DNA of 64,000 nt from Tetragonia tetragonoides (lineage: Eukaryota; Streptophyta; Magnoliopsida; Caryophyllales; Aizoaceae). A program made the translations under genes and the position numbers. The first letter of the stretch is position 1. The number at the start of each line of letters is the position of its first letter. The stretch covers positions 45,984,807 to 46,048,806 of the forward strand of contig CM076139.1 of assembly GCA_038025085.1 (NCBI GenBank), written 5' to 3'. Positions 24,701 through 35,800 of this stretch are shown in pieces. Under the pieces are notes generated by a model. That model was not told the DNA's origin and did not search any database. It saw only the letters and a list, made by a program, of their open reading frames with translations.

Positions 24701-27700
24701 CATTATGTCCAATGTAAAGAGCCTTTACAAGTTGTTCTATACTCTACCAAAGCTAAAAATGTCAGGGATTTTCCCATACAACATTTTTTAATGAGCCATG
24801 GTTGTGTTCAGATAGACATCTAATATTGCGTCTAATTTCAGAGGAAAATAAGATGATTTTTCACAAATATCAAAACAGAAATAAATAAATAAATAAAATT
24901 AAAAAGAAGAATGTGTATTTTCCTCATTTGTAGTGTGTGTTGTGGGACCAGTGAGACTTGTGGCAATTAAAGCTTTTCTTCTTTACAGCAGCGAGTAGGG
25001 AAGAGGGAAGATGCGTCTAGATTCTGGACATTTGTGGCTTAATACACTAATAGTAGATGCCAATTAGGTAAGTTTTCGTGAGGGAATGGGTGGTACATTA
25101 CTTTGGCATCACACAAGTCACTGTCTTTTGATGTAACTCACCTGACTGATGCCTATTACTTTATTTTTGGGACAGTCTTTTCCTAGAGGTTCCTTTCGGA
25201 CCAACACCTTTGATGCTGGGGGGTACTGATATGATTTTGGTTCTCAACCTTTTCTTTTTTAACTACGGCAAGACAGTCCCTTTCTGATGTTTATGAAACA
25301 TCATCTTCTAGTGTGAGTATACCCTTCTTTTATCTCTGAACAAGGAAAATAACAAGCTTCTTGATTTTACTCGAGAATTGATATAACAAATAAGCATGAT
25401 CGATGATAAAGAAAGCCCTCATGGAGTCATAGTGGACTGTCAACTGCAACTCCAACAAAAATATACAGAAAGTCCAGTTCATCGTATTAAACAAATCATC
25501 CACATGACGTACATAGGCTTCGAGCCTTCGAGACATCAGGATTTTCATCAACCCAAAAAAAAAATCAAAAAAAGGTTGAGAGTAAGCTGATTTTGTGTTT
25601 CAATCAGAGTACACTCACTTTTTTCTTGGTTTGGTAGATAAAAATCATAAAACCTGGGGGCAATACAGTTTTTGTTGGTCCTCCCTTCACGTGGGTGGCA
25701 CAGACCCATTACTACTTATCAACAAGTAACAAAAGGAACAACACAGGAAGCTCACGACATCTAAATACATATCCTACAATAAGTTTACGCAAAGGTATGG
25801 TCACAAGTCCAGACTTTGTAGTTACAAAGCAAGAAGTATATAGCTTTTAAGCATCTTCTGCAGAACACCATAAAAGTCCACATCGGAAACTTACCTGAAA
25901 GGCCAACTTGTCCATAACTTTTTGATAATAAGGTAATGCCTCTTTCAGCCTTCCCGTATCCATCAGTGAATCACCATCTATCAGTGCCTAAAAGACTACA
26001 CAATCGAATTAGCGAATAAAAATAATCATATCAAGTCATGCTTAATCCAAGTTGAGGAGGGAGAGAAAAGAACATAGAACTGAGTAGTAAATTATCCATA
26101 TAAGCTTCTATTAGGAAACATCTTTAACAGGCTAGTCTTATTCGGTCAAGATTTCAGAATGATAGCATCTCAGGTGCACCCTAATTAAACTTCTCATAGA
26201 CAGCTTATTGAACATTCTTACAATTACCTTTCAGAAGGAGTTTTTACTGGGAAGTATTAGAGTTAGAGAACCTCAGCCTTCTCCCAAACTACTATTTTGT
26301 GGAATTTTATTAGCATGAGTAGTGTCTGTGGCTAGTACAGCCGCCCCACTAATTCTGCTAATCAAGAGTGGCAAACTTTAAGCAAGATTTTTATTTCAAC
26401 TTCAGTGAGATGGTTCTCTCAGCCTACCTTCTCGCACTCTGCTTTTAGCTTGGGATCCATGTTTAAACCCATCCTGCGTTTGTAAGCAGCAAGTAACTGC
26501 TTGGTTCGAGCTTGTTTAGCAGCTTTGTCTTCTGGAGTTTCAAGTGTTTCTCCAGGGCGAATAGTTTTTCCACCACCATACTTCAAAAGAAGATGCTTCA
26601 TTTGTTGGGGAAAACAATAAAAATTGAACTTCAGAAAATAAAATTTGACAACAGAAACCAGGGCATGAAATAGGATACCATTAGAAACAGCAAGAAAATT
26701 CACCAAAAAAAGCAAAAAGACACCACAATGGGTCCTCTGCTGTAGAAATCAACAAATAAATCACCCTGGCAGAGATATCCCAAATTATCATTACGATATA
26801 CAGATCCAGCTCAAAACAGTTTCTAATCATTGCAAGCAGTTTTTGTGTCCTTTATATTCCCTGACATTTCAATTTCATTTAAAGTAAAGAAGGAATTGAA
26901 GAACCCACCAACATTACCATGCAATATCTTATCAAAAAAAAACATTACCATGCAATAACGTCACTCTACCAGAAAGAATCTTCAGTAAGCCACACAAGAC
27001 AATCTTTGATGTCAATCATGATATAATCCAGCAGCCTACAACAACCTCCTAGAAAGATCACACTATTGGTAGGGTCTGGAAAGGTCAGAATGCATGCAGC
27101 CCCACCTCTATCCCTAACCAACTCATGATAAAGCATAGCAGCACTCAACTTCAGAAAATAAAGGTCACAACATATATTATACCGTCTTTGAAATGTTGCT
27201 CGGTCTAGGAAACATGCCCCATGTAGAAACCTTTGGCTTGTACAGATCTTCACTTTCTTCCTCGGAGGATGTTTCAGTTTCTGAGGGCTCTGCTTTTCCA
27301 AACTTACTTGCATCACCTACAAGAATTTCTACCTCGGGCAAATCTCCTTCTAGAAAAGGGTCTGAAAGTGGGATCAGGCCAGCTGGTAGTCCTCTGCTCT
27401 GCTTCTTATCCGCAAAACCGAGGCCAACAAAGTCGATACCGGAAACCTTCAATTCTTCAGTTTTTTTAATCTTCCTCTCCATACTTCCATTGTCCAAACC
27501 GTCTGCATTCCCACTTAATCCTAGAAATAAAACATCCTATTAACTCTCCATTTTCCATTCAGATCCAGCATATATCAGTAAATTTCAAACCAGTTAGGTG
27601 CTATTAGGTGCTTTTCAAGAAAAAAAATTGTATCTTCATATATCTCCCCAAGAGAATAATGCACATTATAAATGTAATAATCAAAATGATTTTTTTTTAC

Positions 27701-29185
27701 CTAATCAAAATGATAGTCAACTAAAAACATACCTGTCGAGTTTAAAATCTCCACGCCATTACTGTTATCTTTTATGGTTGCCTTGTTCTTTGTATACTTT
27801 TTGGCTTTCTCCACTGCCATCCTAACAGCTTCAGGAACCTCCTCTTCTCCACCTCCTACATCATCTGAAACTAATCATCCATCTCAAGCTATCAATTGGC
27901 CAAATTTGTGTAAATCACAACCTGGTAAGCAATCTACTTAGAAACCAAAGCATAATCTCTAAACATTGATAGGCAATCGCTCACCATCCTTATTTCCGTC
28001 CACCTTTCCTATCTTCTTCTTGTACTCTTCCGCTTTTTCCATTGCAATCGGAACAGCTTCAGGGGCCTCCTCCTCTCCACTTTCACCATCTTCTGTAAAC
28101 AAACCATCATATTCACAGAATATCAATGAAACACCATGTAATCTTACACTATCCCAAAAACATCACTATGAAGAAAAACTCATAAGCTCTACCTGGCAAA
28201 ACATTGCTATCCACATTGGTACTGACATTCCCCACTATTCCATTGTCATTTTGATACTCTCTGGCCTTTTCCATTGCTACTCTTACAGCTTCCGGGATCT
28301 CTTCTTCCGGGATCTCTTCTTCTGGAATCTCTTCTTTTCGGTCATCTGTGTCCCCTAAACCACTCTCCATTTTCATCGAAAATCAATCAGACGCACTCAA
28401 CACAAACTACTATCTAGCTAGTAGCTACAAGTCTACAAGGGTTTAACTCAACTCTCTATAACTTTAACCATATTTTCCTAAAAACAACCACCTGAACACA
28501 TATCTGATAGAACTTACAATGTAAATAAACAAAGACTCATACCACAATTATTGCAGGATATGTCCCTAACCTCATAGCCTCTTCCCTCCCAGGTAGTACA
28601 TATAAACCCACTAAATACCATTTCCTTTAAAATTACACAGATAAAATGATACTCATATTCTCATAAGTCATAATTGACAATCACCATGAATGTTACATTA
28701 TTAAAATATAAGTTATGAAAATGATCCCACTTAACAACTTAACAATATGAGCATCAATTTGTTAGTCTTAGAAAGAAGAAGAAAAACATTACATTACCTG
28801 GCAATTTGTCACTCTCCCCATCTTTACCTACATAATCTAACCCACCATTTCCACTCACACTTTCCTTTATTTCACCAACTGGGTCTTTACTAATATCTTG
28901 AATTCCATCCAATTGCAATGATTTCTTATACTCTCTAGCTTTCTCAAGTGCAAGCTTAAGTCGGTCTGGTTGTTTAGGTTCATCCAATATTTCTGCATCA
29001 TCTGATGAATTGGGTGGCAAAGATTCATCATCATTAGGACGGTTCATAGCAAAAGAAGAGATTTTGGGAGTTTTGAATGAGTTGGGTTTGGCATTTATGG
29101 AGAGAAAATTAGGGTGTTTGGGAAAGTTTGTGGTTTTGGTGGTGTGAAGAGAAGAAATCCATGAAGATTGGTTGAGTGAGGCCAT
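21793..29185 (-). CDS. Chloroplast-targeted TPR-like protein with duplicated-exon repeats
   Basis: Ten minus-strand exons: 29185-28798, 28354-28193, 28092-27985, 27864-27733, 27520-27183, 26580-26428, 25987-25895, 24597-24539, 23235-23142 and 22008-21793. They sum to 1743 nt, 580 residues, all phases consistent. The Ser/Thr/Asn/Lys-rich N-terminus (about 1-45) looks like a chloroplast transit peptide. Exons 1-4 each carry a helix based on A(M/L/V)EKA(R/E/K)(E/K)Y, at 79-88, 156-165, 200-209 and 236-245, in acidic linkers. A conserved core follows (VSGIDFVGLGFADKK, LYKPKVSTWGMFPRP, YGGGKTIRPGE). Residues 427-509 hold TPR-like helices (LKEALPYYQKVMDKLAFQ, AEEARAMYEKLQSHP). The C-terminus has one membrane helix (about 556-575, YIVFLASPILLVLLIA). 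I infer a thylakoid or envelope tail-anchored protein. I do not recognise a named family, and its function is unknown. Confidence 0.85.
22009..27182. other. Introns of the TPR-like gene (exon 5 to exon 10)
   Basis: Long introns lie at 22009-23141, 23236-24538, 24598-25894, 25988-26427 and 26581-27182. They hold no second gene that I can support. The 127-codon frame at 23,557-23,940 is intronic and includes a 30-bp tandem duplication (23,603-23,662). Confidence 0.6.
23603..23662. repeat. 30-bp tandem duplication
   Basis: The unit AAGGATGGAATAAGAAATTC plus GCAC(G/A)AAATA occurs twice in a row with a single difference. Confidence 0.85.
28303..28347 (-). repeat. 15-bp coding repeat (EEIPE units)
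   Basis: Exon 2 of the TPR-like gene contains three successive 15-bp units coding for E-E-I-P-E, in frame. Repeat slippage would change protein length in steps of five residues. Confidence 0.8.
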
Positions 29186-29336
29186 TATTATTGTTTTTTG
29201 GTGCAACAAAAAAAAAATAATGGTTAGATTAAAATATTGATGTTTACGAGGGAATTGATACAACTAAAGCTAGGCGTATAGCCATGGACATGAAGTGATC
29301 AGCTACAAGTTTATGTATTTTCTGGTAACGGTTGTT

Positions 29337-29382
29337 CAGAGCTAGCACAGAGGGAGGCCAGAGCTAGCACAGAGGGAGGCCA
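29337..29382. repeat. 22-bp tandem duplication
   Basis: CAGAGCTAGCACAGAGGGAG plus GC occurs twice in direct succession, about 150 bp upstream of the TPR-like start codon. Confidence 0.85.
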
Positions 29383-30394
29383 CATCCAATTATGATTTAT
29401 GAGGTGCACGGTCCACCAGTATTTTGGAAAATCTTGGAAAATTTCTCAACAGAAAATTGGAGTTTTTTATTTGGATAATGCTAAAAGGTAAATCAATTCC
29501 ATTTAGACTAGCTCGGCAAAACCTATCTTCAACAGTATCACTGTGCCTTCCGCTAGGCACTCTAGATAAAGATTAAAAAAAATTAATTGTATACAATCTT
29601 ATCCTTATCAAAATCTTACAAAGAGATCATTTTCGTTTGACGATCATCAGTATATGATGACCATCGACAACTTCACAATAAATAACAAGTGCCGACATTT
29701 TTATGAGTTATTTTTTTTTTGTTTATTATATTCTAAAGCAAAAAAGTAGTGAAACTTTTACCTCTACTGAAAATAGTGGAAATAAGCTTCGCAAAACCTA
29801 TATCCTAGAGAAAAGTGGAGCTTTTTTCTTCAATTTTGCTAAAAAGTAAATTTATTTTATTCAAGTAGTTTCGCAAAACTTATATTTGTGCGTATGGCCA
29901 CGTAGAATTAAATGCGGGAAATTTCATTTTCTTTTTAGTTGTGCATAACAAATCTGCCATATTCAATGGCAAGTTATGCAAGAAAAACGGCAATCTGAGA
30001 AAAGATTTTATTTTAAAAGGAGTTTATACAATACCAAAGTGTAATGACGTCTGTTTTATTGTGGGTCTCTTTCTCCTCTCTTATATTTCGTATAACTTTA
30101 CGAAATATTATTAATTTATCTTTCTCCTCACAGTGGTGCATCCTCAACAATGACCTGAGATCGAATCTCATTAACCTCAAAGAGGGTGGTTTTCTTGCCA
30201 TTTCAGAAGAAAAAATAAATGAGAAGCCCTCTTAATCCATGTCTCTCCTCTTTACATGTGTGTATTTTTGTTATTTATTTATTTATTTGATTTTGTTTTT
30301 GTGCATGGAAGTATTACCGGATTATCATCTGCAACTTAAACAATAGTTTACATTATTGCGTTTATTTAAAAAGACCATATGAGTATACTCAAGG

Positions 30395-30700
30395 TTTGGA
30401 ATTTGACCTACGAGGGAAGGGGGCGGCACATCTAGATACTTGGGCCTTTACCGTGGAGAATGCCTCTTCGAGCTTTACCTTTCTCATTTGAAGCCTCTCT
30501 GGCTCGTTGATTGGAGCGTGAATAAGAGGACAAAACGAGGAAAGTAGAACTCAATTTCTCGTGTAGGCATTTACTCGATTGGAAAGCCTTTAAACCCAGT
30601 GCTCGAAACCCCGGCGCTCGAGCGGTCAGCAGACGAGTGGGCAATGGCCAATAACACCCTTTTTGATGCATTCCTCTCTGCCTCTCTGTGACTGGTACTT
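30395..30700. other. Possible organelle-derived (NUMT-like) insert
   Basis: About 300 bp of balanced base composition sits abruptly in AT-rich sequence. The style ('gcctctctggctcgttgattgg', 'gctcgaaaccccggcgctcgag') resembles plant mitochondrial non-coding DNA. The 79-codon frame on the minus strand is not a gene I recognise. The origin is inferred from composition only. Confidence 0.3.
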
Positions 30701-31175
30701 AATTTGGATTGTTGAGTTATTTTTTAACCTTAAAAGAAAAAGTTAATTATTTACTAATAGTATGATTGAGAGATGTTGAGTTAAAATTAGGAAAAATTTA
30801 CAAAAATAACACTAACTTTTAATGTGTTGTGATTAATAATACGGCCTTTTACCATTTGCGATTTCAACATAATCTTTATTTTTTTAGAACAACCAAATGA
30901 CACCTCCCTTACCTACGACCAACAATTTTCGACGAGAGCGTAATTAAGCAGGTGGTGATTTATAAAAGGGAAATTTAAATTTATTTCATTCATAAATCAT
31001 AATGCTACGCTTTCACTGAAAACTCTGGAAGAAGGTAAGGGTGATATCATTTAATTGTATAAAAAAACTAACTTCATGTTAAAATCGCAAGTGCCAAAGA
31101 TTAGTTTTTTTTTTTATTCGAAAAAAGATTAGGTTATTAATTGCATTTTCACCAATTTTCCCTTAAATCATAATA

Positions 31176-32568
31176 TCTATATATTAGAGTAATTTTCTGA
31201 CAGTAATGGAGGCGTCCACCTAAGCGAGCCATTGTAATAAAATTTTAAAATAAATATAAATAGAAATATAGGTTTTGGTATAGAATATATATACTAATGT
31301 TGTACTTTCCTAATCGTTAAAGAGTAGACTATTAGAGGTTTTTGATATAGAATATATACTATAATTGCACTTTTCTAAATCGTTAAAGAGTAGACTATTA
31401 GATTTTAACTACGCATATAGCTTTAGTTACACCGCTTAAAAAATTAAGTTTCTTACACTATTGAAAAGAGTACGAAATATCCTTTAAAATGAGACTCATT
31501 TGTAGTATGTTTTATTGATTAAAAAAATGAAGTATGACTGTATGAGTATGCAAAGATGCATAATATTTACAACATAGATGCATCCACCTAAAAAAATAAT
31601 TATCTTTGTTTTTGAAGGGAAAAAAAGCTAATTTTTACAACTAAAGAGTTTCAATGCCAGAAGAAAAATAAAAAAAAAAGTGAAAAAGATACGTGTATTA
31701 GTTATAGAAATTTAAAAAGCAATATCAAGGTAAAATAATAAACGATGAATCTAAAAAAGCTAATTTATACAACTAAAGAGTCGCAATGTCAAAAAAAAAA
31801 AAGTGAAAAGATACGTGTATGAGTTATAGAAATTTAAAAAGCAATCTCAATGTAAAATAATAACGAGGAATCTACAATGATTCTAGGTCCAATTTTTAAT
31901 AGGAAACATGACCGTTATCACATATATATTTTTATAACTCTACGTATAGACTGACCCCCCATGTTATTTTAATGCTCCAATTTATATATATTCCCTTCAA
32001 CTCTATAATTATTAATGTATACAAGTTTGAAAAAACAGTCAAGCAAGCATTAAATTTTGTTTTGTTATTCTAAGGTTTATGTCTTAAACTTCTTTATTTT
32101 TTGAAAAGTACTTATGTAACATTACACATTTAACCGGATTTTAGCATAAATGAAAGATCATATATTTGGAAGATTAGTTGTACACTTATATCAACATAAG
32201 AGCATTGACATACCAACATCAAGTATAGAAGGATTTTGAAACCATGACCTATTGGATCATGTAACATATAAGGTGAGTTAATTAAAAATTAATTAAAGTT
32301 AGTGATAATAGTTTTAATTATATAAAATGCCCCGCATAAAGTCATAGTAATCTTATTATATGCTATTCATGATATTAAATAGATTATATTAATATTTATC
32401 TATATATTACTAATATAATTTTCAATAGTGACAATTACACTTATATTAATATTTATCCATATATTACTAATATTTTTTCAATAGTAGCAATTACACTTTG
32501 ATTTTTTGACAGATTAATAATCACTTATTATATAAGAACAGTCCGTATAACACACGGGCATCCACCTA
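31176..32568 (+). mobile_element. Non-autonomous Helitron, copy 2
   Basis: It begins TCTATATATTAGAG after an A and ends CACGGGCATCCACCTAA before a T. It is the same family as copy 1 at 4189-5435 in the opposite orientation. Shared stretches include 'tgtcaatgctcttatgttg' (with one change) and 'ataataagattactatgac'. The 3' hairpin is decayed here (GTCCGTATAACACACGGG). There is no coding capacity. Its 3' end lies 303 bp before the AQR start codon, so it forms part of the AQR upstream region. Confidence 0.75.
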
Positions 32569-32746
32569 ATTACCGCAATAGTTTGGATTTAATTTACACT
32601 TTCCTCGTCACACAAAAAGAAGAAAAAAGGAAACACAATGAAACTGTGAAAGAGGTCACTCAACTCACAGTCTCCTCTCTTCCCTTGGGAAAAATTTTAA
32701 ACCAGAAAGCCGCTCTCACTTCCACCACAACACCGCCTTACCAAGG

Positions 32747-32747
<1 letters not shown>

Positions 32748-32780
<33 letters not shown>
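32748..32780 (+). repeat. (CT)n microsatellite in the AQR leader
   Basis: About 16 CT units, 92 bp upstream of the AQR ATG, probably in the 5' UTR. CT/GA tracts are common near plant transcription starts. Confidence 0.85.
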
Positions 32781-32784
<4 letters not shown>

Positions 32785-32871
32785 ACATTCACATCCTCCT
32801 TCACTTCCCTCTCCACCCCTAAACCCAAAGCCCTCCATTTCTCTCTCTTCAAAAACCCTAGAAATTCCACC

Positions 32872-35800
32872 ATGACCAAAGTCTACGGTACAGACACCTT
32901 CGATTTCAAGCGCCACCGTGTAGCAGAATATCCCGTTAGTAATGACAATATCATTCCCATCCAAAAACCTAATGAGAAAATCCCAATCTCAAACGCCTCA
33001 AATTCAATAACACTCACTGAAATCCAACGCGACCGTCTCACCAAAATTGCAACTGCAAATTGGATCAAATCTAGTGACCAGACTAAAAAAGAAAAACCCC
33101 CTTTTGATGCTGAGCTTGTTAAGGAGATTTATGATACTGAGCTGAGTGTTAAAAGTGGTGGGAAAAAGAAACCTGTGCCTCTACAAAGGGTTATGATTTT
33201 GGAAGTTAGTCAGTATTTGGAGAATTATTTGTGGCCTAATTTTGATCCTGAAACTGCTAGTTTTGAGCATGTTATGTCCATGATTCTCATGATTAATGAA
33301 AAGGTAATTTATTGTGGTTTTTTATTTGGAATTTATTTATATGTATTTAACTGTCTTCTAGATTGGAATTAATAGCCTAAGTAGAACTGGAATTTGATGG
33401 GTTAGTTAGTTTTGTTGGTAATTTTCGTGGGTTTTGTGGTGGTTGTTGAGATTGATTGATGGGTAGCTCATTAGCCTTGTTTAGCTTGAATTCGTTATGT
33501 GAATGGTACTTAGGCTTAATGGGAAAGTGCTAGGTTTATTGGTTTTTGGGGTTGAAATAAAACCCAAGTTGGATGACTTGTTTAGCTGCATTATTCTTGA
33601 TGCTTGTTGTGAAGTATTAGTGGGGTTTGTTGGGTTGATTTTGCTGATATTTTGGTGGGTTTTGTTCTAAATGGGTTATAGGTAGAATGCTGAGGGAGTT
33701 CACTAATTATGACATTACGTAATTGCAGTTTAGAGAAAATGTGGCAGCTTGGGTGAGCTTTCATGATAGAAAAGATGTGTTCAAGGCGTTCCTGGAGAGG
33801 GTTCTTCGGCTTAAGGATCAGGTTTGTTGTTTTGTCTTGTTAATGGATATTCTTGCATATTGATTTCATTACTGAGTTCCTATGCGCGATGGTTATGTTA
33901 TGATAATTGTTTCTTATATGTACTGCAGTTTAAAACGACCTTGTTGTATATGTTCTGGTGTGTTCAATGCGTTTCTTATTCCTAGTGTCATTGTGTCAGC
34001 ACCAATGGTCTGAATGTAGCACAGTTCATTTGGTTTAACTTGGTTTAGGATGGTTACAAAAGAATTTGGCTAGCAAATAGCAATATTTTGCTTCTCTCTG
34101 TTCCGTTCTCTTGCCCATATTGGCAAGTTATTGCCTCTGGTGGAACATTTCATGACGTTAAGCTTCAAGTCTCTCATTTAAATAAGCTGACGCTTTGTTA
34201 TTCATTTTTAGATAAAGAGAAAGTATATATTTATGAAGTGTCAAAATATAATATGAGGATAATATCTCCTCGATGAAGAAGCTAATTACAGATTATCCTA
34301 GTTATGCTGGACTGTAGTAATAGAATAATCTTTAAATGCCCCTATAGCTCTAGGCCTCTAGCCCATAAATACGCTAAATAACTAAAATAAGCGACCTTCT
34401 ACCAATTGCTTATCCTTCCTCCCCTGAACTCCAGAACTCTCAACTGAAGGAACTCCATCACACTAGAAGGGGGCACCCACTCCACCCCAAAGTTACCAAA
34501 CAACCTATCCTAGATGCCACGAGCATAATCGCGAGTAAGATTCAGATGTAAAGCTGTCTCACTACTCACATGACAAAGGAGACAGAAATCCGGAAAAAGA
34601 ATCATCCCCAGCCTTCTTCTGTGGCGCACATCGTTAGTGTTCACTCTATCGAACACCAAAGTGCCCACAAACGCCTGCACCTTGAGGGGCATCTTTACCT
34701 TCCAAATGAGGTCGGCTATGGGTAACCGAGGAAGAGGCACATCCAAATGCTGAAAGAAGGATATACAAGAAAACACCCCTGAAGAATCTCCAATCCATCT
34801 TCTGGAATCATTACACTCCGAAAACTGAACTGTTGTTAATAAGTCAAGTAATGCCACAAGCTCTTCCATCTCCCAATCCTAGGGGGCCCTCCTCAACTGA
34901 AGGTTCCAGGAGCCTCAATGCCCAGAAGAGTTCTGCTGCTACAGTAGTAGCATCGTGTAAACATTAGAGAAGAGAATTAACTGATATAGAATCTGCAAGG
35001 AGAAGAAGCTGTTTCCAACAAATATAAGACTACAAAACAAAACCCATAACCCAGAAAGCTTTTCTGTCCTGCTGGATACCTGACAAAAAGTATTGGAAAG
35101 ACTTGCAAAAAAGCCAAGACAGCATCTAACAGACTATCTCCTGAGTGATGTGTATATATCCTCCCTGACCTCCACATTTTTTTCCATGACATACAAAAAA
35201 ATAACATTGCTGTTGAGTTTCACTTAATTTTTCAGTGCGGCTCAGTCGGATGTTCTGTTTATAGATAGCCCTTTTACTATTATATTTGCATTCTGATGGA
35301 ATGTACGTAGTTTGGTGTTTTTGTATCTTAAATGCTAATCATATTCTGTAATATGGAATTTGTGCAGGGCGATCGATTCAATATCGCTGAGAAGACCAAT
35401 TATTTGGTTTTCATGATTAATGCGTTTCAGGTGCACTATTAATTAATTGTCGTTGCTTTATCACAATAGTTGGTTGTTGGCCTTCTCCGTTGACATTCCT
35501 ATAATTTGTTTGTCAAGTTGTCATAAGCAAATCGATATTTCCACCACGTAGGAGCCATTATGCAATATAAATCCCTCTGGTCTTTCATTACAAACTTTTT
35601 GCTAAAATTTTCGCTTTCATTGGCTTTCCTTTTCATAGTCCCATCAAATGATAGAAAAGTAGAGGGTGGTTAATGTCCATTAAATTTAACAGACTACTTG
35701 TCCTCTAAAGTTGTACATTAATGCTCCTCTTGACCTCAAACATAGAGTAACTTCTAGAAGCCCCAGCCAGCCTACCCCATACGGATGCTAAGTTGGTAAC

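Larger units (their letters stand above)
29186..31175. other. Divergent intergenic region between the TPR-like gene and AQR
   Basis: Promoters of two divergent genes should lie within this stretch and the following Helitron. It contains a 22-bp tandem duplication (29,337-29,382) and a GC-richer island at 30,395-30,700. No further gene is seen. Confidence 0.5.
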
